Shown here one piece after another: positions 36,756 through 56,056 of a stretch of 64,000 nucleotides of DNA. Origin of the DNA: Imbricaverruca yamaguchii (Eukaryota; Arthropoda; Thecostraca; Neoverrucidae); the NCBI GenBank assembly GCA_034440575.1, contig JAOTOL010001560.1, forward strand, positions 1,530,001 to 1,594,000, read 5' to 3'. Each line of letters begins with the position of its first letter. The first letter of the stretch is position 1. The translations under genes were made by a program, and so were the position numbers. The notes below the pieces were generated by a model. That model saw nothing but the letters and a program-made list of their open reading frames with translations, did not search any database and had not been told where the DNA came from.

Positions 36756-37229
36756 TGGGGTAACTTAGCCGAGTAAGCGCGTTCCGCTGCAAGGTTACGC
36801 TCAATGAGCTAAATAAACCGCCCATGGGAATGCAGTAAATGGAGAGACGACGAAAGTAAAATATGGACCTCTATGTGACCTGAGAAGCGGATTCGCCTCA
36901 CTTCCTTCTTCTTGGCAGCAATCATGCACAGCACTGACACATCGTGAGCTGTTTTAAAATGCGGGCACGCAGAACAAGCATAGACGCAGCCCGAGAACAT
37001 GGAACACTGCGGCATCCATCATCTTCAGGCACTAGAGCTTCCGGTACATCAGAGCAAACGTGCGAGGGTGGGCTCGGAAGCGCGCCCAGCGTTTGGGGCT
37101 CATTGGGATAATGCTACTGACGGACTCGTGCCAGCCACACATTTTAATCATCCTGACGTGTGTTTGCTAACGTGAGCGCCGCACGCACACGAGCAGGCCA
37201 GACGACGTGTTGCTGCACGCCAACTGCAG
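36756..37229. other. Unassigned sequence
   Basis: No gene recognised. The missing last exon of POLR1H could lie here or further left, but no acceptor plus short tail could be picked with confidence. Confidence 0.4.
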
Positions 37230-37850
37230 ACAATGCCAGAGACGTCAACTAGACGCCAACTAGACGCCAACTAGACGCCAACTAGACGCCAACTAGACGC
37301 CAACTAGACGTCAACTAGACGCCAACTAGACGTCAACTAGACGCCAACTAGACGCCAACTAGACGCCAACTAGACGCCAACTAGACGTCAACTAGACGCC
37401 AACTAGACGCCAACCAGACGCCAACTAGACGCCAACTAGACGCCAAGTAGACGCCAACTAGACGTCAACTAGACGCCAACTAGACGCCAACTAGACGCCA
37501 ACCAGACGCCAACCAGACGCCAACTGTAGACGACGCCAAAGACGTCAACTAGACGCCAACTAGACGCCAACTAGACGCCAACTAGACGTCAACTAGACGC
37601 CAACCAGACGCCAACCAGACGCCAACCAGACGCCAACCAGACGTCAACTAGACGCCAACTAGACGCCAACCAGACGCCAGCTAGACATCAACTAGACGTC
37701 AACCAGGCGCCAACTAGACGCCAACTAGACGCCAACCAGACGCCAACTAGACGCCAACCAGACGCCAACTAGACGCCAACTAGACGCCAACTAGACGCCA
37801 ACTAGACGCCAACTAGACGCCAACTAGACGCCAACTAGACGCCAACTGCA
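37230..37850. repeat. 11-bp minisatellite, about 56 units
   Basis: Unit CAACTAGACGC with variants CAACCAGACGC and CAACTAGACGT. It lies downstream of the POLR1H zinc-ribbon exon on the minus strand, probably inside its last intron. Confidence 0.95.
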
Positions 37851-38000
37851 GGCTACTCACGATCGGCTGGAGCAGCTGGGACAGGCCGCCAAATCACAAG
37901 TGCTGAGGAGGCTGTGGGGGGGGGGAGGGCGCTACTCAATATAACTCGGGACAGCTGGGACGGGCCACTGAACCACACGCAACTGAGGAAGCTGTGGCGA
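37851..38000. repeat. Two imperfect ~75-bp direct repeats
   Basis: 37855-37918 and about 37933-37995 share CTACTCA, GGACAGCTGGGACGGGCC-like sequence and CTGAGGAAGCTGTGG. They lie next to the POLR1H donor site. Confidence 0.6.
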
Positions 38001-38013
38001 ACAGGCTACTCAC

Positions 38014-45533
<7,520 letters not shown>

Positions 45534-45564
45534 TGCGACAGCCGCGCCGCCCGGTCACGGCCCT

Positions 45565-45885
45565 CGAGAGCCCCCTGAAACAGCGTCACGGTCAGCCTCC
45601 CGAAAGATCACGGCACTTGATCTCGTGAAGCATTGCTATTCTTGATCTCCTGAAGCAGCGCCACGGTCAGCCTCCTGAAACAATGCGTCTTGAAACCACA
45701 GAACACTCAGTCTCTTGAAACATTGCAACTCCTAACCTTCTAAAACCCTGTGAAACAGCATAACATTCAGCCTCTTGAGACAGCATATCCTAAATCAATG
45801 CGACACGTAGTCACCTGCCATAGCGATATCATAATCAGCCTGTCGAAACATCCATTGTTCAGCCTCCTGAGACAAGGCAAAACTG
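45565..45885. repeat. Degenerate tandem repeat upstream of POLR1H
   Basis: Loose units based on CAGCCTCCTGAAACAGCG recur about every 28-45 bp directly upstream of the POLR1H start codon, so the 5' UTR or promoter lies within or beside them. No TATA box was seen. Confidence 0.6.
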
Positions 45886-45924
45886 TGTTGCACATTCCAT
45901 CAGTGCATGCATCGGCACAGTGTG

Positions 45925-46680
45925 CAAAATGTACTCCAGTCTGCCAAAGCGGACAAACACTGCAGGTGTGCTCCAGTCTGGAATAGCTGACACACACTGC
46001 AGGTGTATTACAGTCTGCCACAGCTGACACACACTGCAGGTGTACTCCAGTCTGCCATAGCTGACACACACTGCAGGTTTACTCCAGACTGCCATAGCTG
46101 ACACACACTGCAGGTGTATTACAGTCTGCCATAGCTGACACACACTGCAGGTGTACTACAGTCTGGAATAGCTGACACACACTGCAGGTGTATTACAGTC
46201 TGCCATAGCTGACACACACTGCAGGTTTACTCCAGACTGCCATAGCTGACACACACTGCAGGTGTATTACAGTCTGCCATAGCTGACACACAGTGCAGTT
46301 GTAATCCATCCTGCTATAGCTGACACACACTGCAGGTGTATTACAGTCTGCCATAGCTGACACACACTGCAGGTTTACTCCAGACTGCCATAGCTGACAC
46401 ACACTGCAGGTGTATTACAGTCTGCCATAGCTGACACACAGTGCAGTTGTAATCCATCCTGCTATAGCTGACACACACTGCAGGTGTATTACAGTCTGCC
46501 ATAGCTGACACACACTGCAGGTTTACTCCAGACTGCCATAGCTGACACACACTGCAGGTGTACTCCAGTCTGCCATAGCTGACACACACTGCAGGTGTAC
46601 TACAGTCTGCCATAGCTGACACACAGTGCAGTTGTAATCCATCCTGCTATAGCTGACACACTTCAGGTATACTTCAGTGT
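45925..46680. repeat. 37-bp minisatellite, about 20 units, with 148-bp higher-order repeat
   Basis: The unit contains CAGTCTGCCATAGCTGACAC followed by ACACTGCAGGTGTATTA. A variant pair (CACAGTGCAGTTGTAATCC) recurs at about 46288, 46436 and 46622; the first two are 148 bp apart (four units). It lies 0.4-1.1 kb upstream of POLR1H. Confidence 0.95.
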
Positions 46681-46684
46681 GCCA

Positions 46685-47205
46685 TCACCGATAAACTCTG
46701 CGGGTGCAATAGATTACGCTATGGCTGGTAAAGTCTGTCGGCGTAAGTACTTTGTGTGACAGGCTCTTCAGGTGCGCACGTAACTTCTGATAAACATTAC
46801 TCCGGAACAAATGACCACTGGCCAGAATCGATACCACTCTCCTTTCTCTTCACGTCAGAAAGGCACGGCACTTGAGCACAGGACCTGAATGCATGGCTTC
46901 GTGGCTGAATTCACGAAAAACGGAACTGAAAAGCGTTGCCCTTTTACGAAGAGTGGTAAGCTCTACATAGTGTGGTTACTTATCACCGTGACATACGGAA
47001 AGTGGCATGTATGCCAAGCACACGCGGAGCGATCATACATTAATGAAGTCTGTAACGTGGGTTATCTGGAAATATTACCAACTAATTTTTATGGTTAACT
47101 GAGAACTGAACGTCACAAAACTTTACCAAATGTCACAAAATGCACTGCATGGGGGTGGAGATGAAATGAGATGTTTCAATCATGTCCTTGTTCCTGTCCC
47201 TGATT
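46685..47205. other. Unassigned sequence
   Basis: No gene or repeat recognised. Confidence 0.4.
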
Positions 47206-47209
47206 TTTG

Positions 47210-47480
47210 TGACAAAGACAGAGACAAGGACAGAGGCAGAGACAGTGTACAAATTCAGAGTCAGTTAGAGACAGTGCCAGGGACAGGGACAGGGACACGG
47301 ACAGTGACAGTGACAGGGACATGGACAGGGCCGGGGCCAGGGACAGGGACAGGGACAGAAACAGTGTACAAATTCAGAGTCAGAGTCAGAGTCAGAGACA
47401 GGGACAGTGACAGTGACAGTGACAGGGATAGGGAGAAACAGAGGGACAGAGACAGGAAGAGACAGAGACGGAGACCGAGA
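47210..47480. repeat. GACAGG/GACAGT hexanucleotide tract
   Basis: About 270 bp of GACAGG, GACAGT and GTCAGA units, including two copies of ACAGTGTACAAATTCAGAGT at about 47244 and 47362. Confidence 0.95.
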
Positions 47481-47544
47481 CGGAGACAGAGGCAGATGGG
47501 ACAGAGACGACAGGCAAGAGAGAAGAGAGGAGAGGGGGAGTGAG

Positions 47545-49480
47545 AAAGCACATTGCTATGTGACATATTTCAACAGAAGAGGGACGTATTTAAAGAGGGA
47601 CATATTTATACAATACAGATATATTTCTAGAACTGGGGACTTCCTTGCAGAAACAGTGAACCATTCTATGAGAGAGAATCTCATACCAGAATAAATCACT
47701 GTCACCAAATGATGGCAGGTGGCTTGGCACTAACATGCATTGCACATGACAAGCAGTCATGAACAGAACAGTGTGGCATACCACGCAACTCGACGCTCCA
47801 GCATAATATATCAGGTCGAATATTACACAGGCTGCAGACCAAATGGGATCAACATTACTGGAAATCAATGCATAGTGACAAATAGGTCGCTTAACGAACC
47901 GATAAATATGGTGGCGTTACAAGTTGCGCACGGTAAAAGCGATTCTTCTCACGGAACTCGGTAAGATACCCAGCAGATATGCCACAACATCCGTGCATTC
48001 CCATTAAATCCTCCATTTGTGGTCTTCCTTTCCTCCTTCCACGGATCGTCCCGCCTCCTTGCATTTTGCAAAACAAATACATCCATGAGTTGAGATACTC
48101 ACGTTTCCAAAAGGATGGCATATGGGATATGGAACGTACAAGTAATATAACTGCATCCCAGTGGTACCACGGATGAAAGCACTCGCAGCAATGAGCGAGA
48201 TACACTCACGTTAGTGAAACATGCGGGGTGTCGTGCTCCCTAATTAACTCTTTCGTGAGTGAATCAGCTTAATTATGCAGCAACGCTGATTGACAAAACG
48301 AGAAATATCGACGGATTATCGCCGCTCAGTTTCCAGGCAGGTCGAGAATTCGCGTCGTTACGACGACCACAGCTCGAAGTCTTTCCAGCTTCAGGGAGCC
48401 TGCTATGCCAGTACGTACATAAACAGGCATGACATAAAACAAAACAAAAACATATTGGTGATCGGGGGCGCAAAATCGACCAACAAAACAAGATCAGCCA
48501 GCACTCCACTTAAGGCCGGGAGTGGTGCCATCCCAGTCGGCTGGAGGGCAACTCGTGACCGACGGGAACAACATTAACAGATGGCAGCACAGTTGGATGA
48601 AGATGGCAGCACTGCTGCTATCAGCACCGACTTGTGAGGTGATAACGCCACTCACACATGAGACCCTACCGCGGCGAAACTAACACTGTCATGGACACCG
48701 AGACACGCCCAACGTCTTTGTACAGCACAGATGCTTACGAAAAACAGGAACTGAATGGTGCTTGATGACGCCTAATTTTAATAGTAAGAAGGCCAAATAT
48801 ATATTATGGAATTATTAAGTCTATTGAAAATAATGTCCCAACTGATACAACAGGCTATGTATAAGCTCAATATCTGGAACGGTACAAACCACGTTCTCAA
48901 ACACCAAAGGTGCATGTCCTTAAAACATCATCCAAAAATTAGATCACAAATTCCAACTATGGCAGGCTTCCATGTGTTCCTCTACAGCCAAATTAACCTG
49001 TGAACAACAATGAGGTATAATGTGACTCACATGAATACACAGTTGTTTAATCCATAAAATTTGGAGGAGAGTGGGACTTTGAGCCTTTCTACGTTAGAAT
49101 CATGTATAATATATTATTTTTTGTGATACGTGGCTTCAGCATGCCAAAATTACGTACCTTAAATGGAGCTTCCTGCTCACTATTTCCTGCAGGTATATCT
49201 AATAGTGATTCCTTTTAGCTTCAGGTCTATTCTGGATTGTGGGCTGTTCATGGACTCATGGACTGTGGGTCACCTTCTTTCAATAACATGTTTCACGCTC
49301 ACCACCAAAAACAATCCTATACCGATATTGTACATACTGCCATAATTCGCTCAGGAAAATATCAATAAAATACGATGGGGTTTTGGAGTAGAGCACATCT
49401 CAATTGCACTAACTTTGTGTCCCTATTCGATCCTCGCACGGTTTTTATTTACATTTTCCAGACTAGGGTAGAGTGAGTAG
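47545..49480. other. Unassigned sequence upstream of the glycine-rich cluster
   Basis: Single-copy in this window, with only short frames and no gene recognised. It marks the left edge of the duplicated block that starts near 49485. Confidence 0.45.
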
Positions 49481-49484
49481 GCTG

Positions 49485-49909
49485 TGTAGCAATGATTCGC
49501 TGGTACAACGATATTTCATACCCGGACGACAGTTTCTAGACTTCCGGGGAGAATATACCGCCCGTATACTTGCACTATACCTGACCCAAACTAGTTGAAC
49601 ATGATCAGGGTGGTCGACGAACATAATTCTCCTTCGGGAACTTCGAGATGTCACGGATTAAATAAATCATATCACGACTTGGCCATATGCATATTATGCA
49701 CCATATATTGCATCTTGTGGGGACAAAAAGTGGAATTGCTGCACGGTCTGAAGAAGAATGACGATTCACATCGCAACGGCAAAATCGCCCAATCTCAGCA
49801 AAACGGCACCTCCCTGTCGTGTAGCACCATTATTGTGACCTGCACGCATTCTGCATTATTGACCTTCCGACACATGCAAAGTGCATGGGGAAATTCGTGT
49901 GGCCGTCGG
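49485..49909 (+). promoter_or_regulatory. Conserved upstream region of gene A
   Basis: From TGTGTAGCAATGATTCG onward this matches 61595-62078 upstream of gene C; its second half (from about 49622) also matches 55260-55596 upstream of gene B. A block CATATGCATATTATGCACC (49684-49702) is kept in all three copies and resembles a POU/octamer-type dyad. Confidence 0.6.
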
Positions 49910-49942
49910 TATAAAAGCAGCGGCGGACGATACCGGGGCACA
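49910..49942 (+). promoter_or_regulatory. TATA box and initiator of gene A
   Basis: TATAAAAG at 49910-49917 lies 32 bp before the A of a CAGTT initiator-like site at 49942, giving a predicted 25-nt 5' UTR. The same spacing is found in genes B and C. Confidence 0.8.
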
Positions 49943-49966
49943 GTTAACAGCCACTGACTGACCAAC

Positions 49967-51150
49967 ATGAAGGGACTGGTTAGTATTTCGCACTGTCCGA
50001 AACATTGGCTATACGGACGACTCAGCAACCGTGGTAGTGAACCATGCAGTATGTATATGCAATGCGTTTTCGTTGATGTCAACTATAAGGGAACGCATTA
50101 GTTGACAGGATATACACACAGGAGTGTGCATATGCATATTTGTATGGATGTACGTATGAATACGCATGTGCTTATATATATATATATATATATACATATA
50201 CCATTAATGATGTATGGAGATATATATGAATGTATGCATGTATGCACGTGTGTATGAACATGGGGTAGCTTTACTCCCGCTATATGCTAACTAGTTTGTT
50301 GCGCTGACCCTGAACCAACCACACTATCCGGGAGAAGCAATCCAAACCCACACTCCTTACCAACGGCTTGCTGTGGCGTCACGGTACGAAACGGCAGTTC
50401 AGCACCGTACCCCTGACCTCATCGGGCCAGCTGGCAGCAGAACCCTCAGTCAGCCGGGTTGGGCTGAATATGACCACGTGAAAAGGCTCACGCCCTGTCG
50501 TACGGGGTGGACCAACACCAGAAAGAGGTTAACCACCAAGACGGTAGGACAACCGGCCGCGAGATCGAGAGTTCTGGTCCATATTTAACACGACTAACTA
50601 TCCATGTACATGAACATCTTTGAACCAGCAGCGGTAAACTCACTCATTTGCATTTAATTTAGAATTGCTTTAGCTACTACACTCCTTCAATTAACGCAGT
50701 TGTTGTATTTGGTGACGAGTGTTTCTCTTCCAGGCCGTTTTTATTTGCGCAGCCACACTGCTGGCCGTCGCAGCCGCCGGCTACGGCGGCGGGAGGTCAT
50801 TCTCCGGAGGACGTGGCGGCTCATACGTGACCGTGTCTCAAGGCGGATACGGAGGCTCAAACAGTGGATTCGGAAGTGGATCCCGGGGTGGGTACGGAAG
50901 TTCCAGCCGTGGATTCGGAGGTGGATCCAGCGGTGGATACGGAAGGTCGAGCGGCGGATATGGAAGTGGATCCCGTGGTGGATTCGGAGGTGCATCCAGC
51001 GGTGGATACGGAAGTGGATCTCGTGGAAGTTCCAGCGGTGGATACGGACGTTCCAGCCGTGGATACGGAGGTGGATCCCGTGGTGGGTTCGGAGGTGGAT
51101 CCCGTGGAGGCTTCAGTGTTGGATACGGAGGATCCAGCAGTGGATATTAA
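49967..51150 (+). CDS. Glycine-rich secreted repeat protein, gene A (two exons)
   Basis: Exon 1 (49967-49978) encodes only Met-Lys-Gly-Leu and is followed by donor GTTAGT. The intron is 49979-50733. Exon 2 (50734-51150) follows acceptor CTTCCAG in phase 0. The joined product is 142 residues: a signal peptide [19 protein letters not shown], then a mature protein of Gly, Ser, Tyr/Phe and Arg. It has a constant segment [20 protein letters not shown], then repeats of the type GGYGSGSRG and ends GSSSGY. There is no Cys in the mature part. The DNA repeat is about 24 bp (8 codons). Composition resembles arthropod glycine-rich cuticular, shell-matrix or adhesive proteins and also glycine-rich antimicrobial peptides; the role is unknown. 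The TAA stop replaces the Tyr-Ala end of gene B. Start choice is firm because TATA, initiator, ATG and splice sites are shared by three copies. Confidence 0.85.
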
Positions 51151-53120
51151 GCTTGAGAAAAATATCCCGACTGCAAGATGTGATGAAACCTGTTAACACA
51201 AGTGTACTAATTTTGTTTTTGAAACAACATGCACATTCTCCATGTGCTAAAATACACTTTCGATGTCTCAAATTTATTATCACGTATCAGGCAGCCAATA
51301 CACACTGAGCGCCTCTGATCCCGCACACATAATAACAAAGCGTGTTTTGAAATGTACCTATTTCACTTTTTTGGGAACATATTCATGCGATAAAAATACA
51401 ACTCCGATGTATCAAACGCCATCATGAACAAGATCAGACCGTACATGAATAATACTTTGGACTATTGCACACGTGAACAGAAAGTGATATCTATAAATGG
51501 ACAGCACGACGCTACCAGTACAGGTCGTACTCAGTGGAATCAGTAATCAGTAAATCGGCATACATGGTCATGCCAAGCGACCCCACAATCATTGCACTAT
51601 GGGACGCTGGCTTATGGAGCGCTTTTTTGTTCCAAGCATTACAATGCTGCAATGGGTGTCACCAAGGCATTTGTGGCAAAGCATTAATACATTATTCGTA
51701 AACTAGGGTGGAACATACCGCTTTCTGAACGCTCAATCGAAATCATTTATCAAGATGTATCAGGATCCTGCTACTTGGAACCTACATCAGCTGGGAGTGC
51801 CTACACCACCAGCTGAAATTTGAGTCTGAGGCATCAAAAGCAATTTAAAGGACACAAATTTCATGGCCAGTTTCGACATCCTACCGTGCTCGTTTCCACA
51901 TCTCACACCTAATGAAAAAACATTATTTTAACCCTGTGGCAAAGCCATTAAGCGGACTCCTCCAAGGTTTCCGCTTTCACAACGCTCTCTGGGCTGACTT
52001 TGAACACATTTATATACTTCTACTGCATTTATTTCAGGTCATCGGGGCCGATTATTGGGAATCGGACATCAAGTTTTTTTTAATCACCCAACGGGATCAT
52101 TGGGAGCGGGTACGGCTTGTGAAAGACGGCGCGAGTATTCAGGGTCCAGCTGTCTGTACTTGGGGGGCGAGTCTGGGATTTTGAGGGTCCCGGCGCAAAT
52201 TTTATGGGCCTCCGCACGATACACTAGGCGTCAGACGCAATATTAATGAAGACATCAGGGGGACCCCCAGTAAAGAAAGAAAACAGGTAGGTTCTTGATG
52301 TAATTCAAGAATTCTGAAACATGCACCCGCGACAAGCGCGCCCGGGTGTTCATTAGTGTGCGCGCGAAGAATATGGCTACAATTTATGAGACTTTCCATA
52401 AAGCACGATGCGAACTGCATGTATGAAAGTTGATTTGCCTTCAGACTTCAATCCCATTGCCATTTACAGTGACATAATGCGCATATTGTTACTTTGCGCT
52501 TTGCATTCTAGAACCTTCGACCATAGACAGCCGGACGCTGGCGGCCCCCGCCCCTGACCGCCCGCCGCCATTCATAATATGGTGGGGCGCAAACCATTCC
52601 TTGAATGTTAATGGGCCCCAACGCCAAAGTAACAGGCAGATTTTCAGATTTGGAACATTAGGCGATTGTACCTGGCATGAGTTCTGCCACTAGTACAGTC
52701 GAGGCTGACAGGTTTTCTGGATATTGTCTGAGAATATTGCGCTTATGGGCGTTGAATGGAAAGAATGCATCTACAGCTGTGAATTTCTCCTATACCATTT
52801 TGGCGTGCCAGAGCCGATGCTGCTTAGTATTGTTGGAGGATGGAACTTCGCGTTACTTTTTGTCATGCCACCTCTCGGCGGCTCTCCGGATCCTCTGGGC
52901 AGCAACTGTCGGCGCTTGACGTACATCGAACCATGCCAGAACCTCAATAATTCCGGACAGCTTCATGTCAAAAGGTAAAAAAATGTCAGGGTTCGATACG
53001 TATAAAAGTAATCGAGTATGACATCCGAAGGCAGCTGATTCTATGGCGATTTATTTCAGACCATTCGAAATTAATTCGCTAATGCAAAACATCTGATACC
53101 AGATGTTTTGCATTAGCGAA
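51151..53120. repeat. 3' flank of gene A, duplicated downstream of the gene B first exon
   Basis: 51236-52980 matches 56304-58053 with about 93-95 percent identity by eye. It contains no convincing gene, and no AATAAA within 200 bp of the stop. At 53075-53120 a perfect 20-bp inverted repeat with a 6-nt loop occurs only in this copy. Confidence 0.75.
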
Positions 53121-53124
53121 ACGG

Positions 53125-53497
53125 TTATGTATCTATAAAAGGAGTTGGACATTGCATCAAAAGACAGTTGATTTTATGTCGGTTTATTTGAGACCATCGG
53201 CCATTAATTCGGCAATGTAGAGCATGTGATATACAATTGAATGTAGTACGATGTGATACTTCGGAACACAAATTTTGGAATTGAGTGCAAAGTGACAGGG
53301 TTAAACCTTCATGGAAGGTATTCAAGATGATATAAAAGTGTAGCACGCTCGACTTTCGTGTCCTCAAGAACATTGCAAATTGTCAGCACATCACAAAGAA
53401 GATATATGACGCGCTTTTATCACAAGGTGTTAGGTGGCCAATTGGAGACAGAAATCGTGGAGTTGGGTGCAAAAATGACAGGGTTAAATATATAAAA

Positions 53498-53564
<67 letters not shown>

Positions 53565-54020
53565 TAGTCGAGTATGACATCAGAAGGTGTCTAATTTTAT
53601 GCCAGTTTCTTTGAGACCATTGGAATTTAATGCACTAATGTAGAACAGCCGATACTCAATTTGAAGGAATAGAATGTGATAATTTCAGTCACAAATATTT
53701 GAATTGAGTGCAGAAATGACAGGGTTATGTATCTATAAAAGGAGTTGAATATGGCATCAAAAGACAGTTGATTTTATATCGGTTTATTCGAGACCATTGG
53801 CCATTAATTCGGTAATGTAGAGCATCTGACATACAATTTAATGCAGAACGATGTGATACTTCGGAACACAAATTTTGGAATTGAGTGCAAAGTGACTGGG
53901 TTAAACCTTCATGGAAGGTATTCAAGATGATATAAAAGTGTAGCACGCTCGACTTTCGTGTCCTCAAGACCATTGCAAATTGTCAGCATATCACACAGAA
54001 GATGTATGACGCGCTTTTAT
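53125..54020. repeat. 600-bp tandem duplication with internal (AT)n
   Basis: 53125-53400 recurs at 53725-54000, exactly 600 bp later (GTTATGTATCTATAAAAGG start, TCCTCAAGA end). An (AT)n tract fills 53493-53562. Related sequence is at 58440-58735 and 59530-59720. Confidence 0.85.
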
Positions 54021-55200
54021 CAAAAGGTGTTGGGTGGCCAATTGGTTTCCTTTCACTATAGCGGGAAAGTGACAGAGTGAAATGATTTGATAATAAAATG
54101 AACTACACATCATAAGAAAGCTTGTTTCAATGTTTTTCAAATTTGATCATTGGAAATCACCTGCACCTTCTCTGGAAATTAGAATATAGCATTAATCAGA
54201 CCCAGCCCACTCTGGTGGTGTTCTTTCACAAACCCACTACTAGAGGCGCCACCGGTATTATGTCCGCTCATGACGCATAACGTTCTCATATCCGACGCAC
54301 AATTTTCCTGAGTTCCCATAGACTTCTTGGGCGACCATCCCCCATCAGATGGGGGGACACCAGCCGTTACTGGTCCCAGTAGGAAAATGTAATGTCGTCG
54401 CGCTTTGCCTGCCGAAATGAGCCCCTGTGTCATGACTGGGGGGATATAGCCCTCTAAACACCCACCTCTGGTTGCGTTACTGATTACTATGCTACCTTTT
54501 TTCAAACGTCATTCCATAGTGATATGCGTGCACTCTTGTGATGATTATATGTAGTGTGATTTCGCATTCAGTTAAATAGTTGATGCTTTTTTTTTAGTTC
54601 ATCGCTGTGCATGGAGATCTTTAATTCTTACCTGAGAGATTAGTTCAGTCAGACAGCTGACAGACAGGAATAAATCAGCTATAATCAGAGTGCAGGTAAA
54701 CGATCTATGGGACGGAAGACATATCATCTATCCATGGGCTGAAAACACATGATAGAATGCCAGATAATATTGGCATGCTCCTGTGAAACGATAGTACCAG
54801 ACGTGGAACTTTGTGTATATCTGATGTTATATAAGCAACAAAATTTATTTATACGATTTCGGATAAAGTCAATACATTGCATGGTATTAATCGGCTAAAA
54901 ACTAGGATTTGTAACACCAATGATTCTGATGGCAACACCAATAACTTTGAAAAGTCTAAACGTATCGAGGTTACCATGAAGCTTGAAGGCTAAATAATAA
55001 TACAGCTCGGATACTCGAACCCGGTGTTGGTGTGCTATGATACCCCAGGATCTTGTCACAAACTACATACTGGTTAGCGTTTCTCTAGCATACCCAGTTT
55101 GGAGAAGGATGTTGTATCGGTACTCAAACCCTTATGCCTGTAAAATCTAGCAATAGAATAGAGCCATGATTCGGGTGCACTGCTGATGGTAATGTGGTAA
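54021..55200. repeat. Intergenic spacer, duplicated at about 59730-60910
   Basis: This spacer is nearly identical to 59730-60910. It has no gene; open frames are short and not conserved between the two copies. Confidence 0.75.
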
Positions 55201-55596
55201 CCTGAGAACAGTTTGCCGAGATCCAGGGGGAACATACCACTGTTGCCCTTGCACGTACATAATTATCCTTCGGGAACTTCGAGATGTCACGGATTAAATA
55301 AATCATATCACGACTTGGGCATATGCATATTATGCACCATATATTGCATCTTGTGGGGACAAAAAGTGGGAATTGCTTCACGGCATGAAGAATGGCGATT
55401 CACATCTCACCGGCAAAATCTCCCAATCTCAGTAAAACGGCATCTCCCTGTCGCGGTTGTTTACGGCTTCGGTGCACTATAATCTCAACACGTTATCTGG
55501 CAGAAACAGAACACCATTATTGTGATCTGCACGCATTCTGCATTACTCACCTTCGTATACTTGCAACGTGCATGGGGAAACTCGTGTGGCCGTTGG

Positions 55597-55629
55597 TATA
55601 AAAGCAGCAGCAGACGATACCGGGGCACA
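55597..55629 (+). promoter_or_regulatory. TATA box and initiator of gene B
   Basis: TATAAAAG at 55597-55604; predicted start at A55629 in GCACAGCC, 32 bp from the TATA as in genes A and C. The octamer-like block is at about 55318-55336. Confidence 0.78.
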
Positions 55630-55656
55630 GCCAACAGCCACTGACTGACCAACAAC

Positions 55657-55962
55657 ATGAAGGGACTGGTTAGTATTTCGCACTGTCCGGAGCATTGGGC
55701 CACCCATACGGAAGACTCAGCAACCGTGGTAGCGAACCATGCAGTATGTATATGCAAAACGCTTTCGTTGGTGTTAACGAGAATTTAGTTAGTTAGTTAG
55801 TTATTTGGGGTTTCGGGTGCTTCGACTGCTCTAGTCATATTGCGCGCAAGTGTTAACGATAAGGGAAAGCATTAGTTGACAGGCTATGCACTCATGTATA
55901 TGAATATGCATACGTACATGCATATATGTATGAATATTGAATACGCATGCACCTGATATATA

Positions 55963-56056
<94 letters not shown>

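Noticed and set aside
37230..37850. CRISPR-like array
   Set aside because: Direct 11-bp tandem units without unique spacers, in a eukaryotic intron context.
50700..51308. Trp/Arg/Ile-rich 202-codon frame over glycine-rich exon 2 (also at 58.7 and 63.3 kb)
   Set aside because: Shadow of the Gly-rich frame, lacking signal peptide and splice logic.
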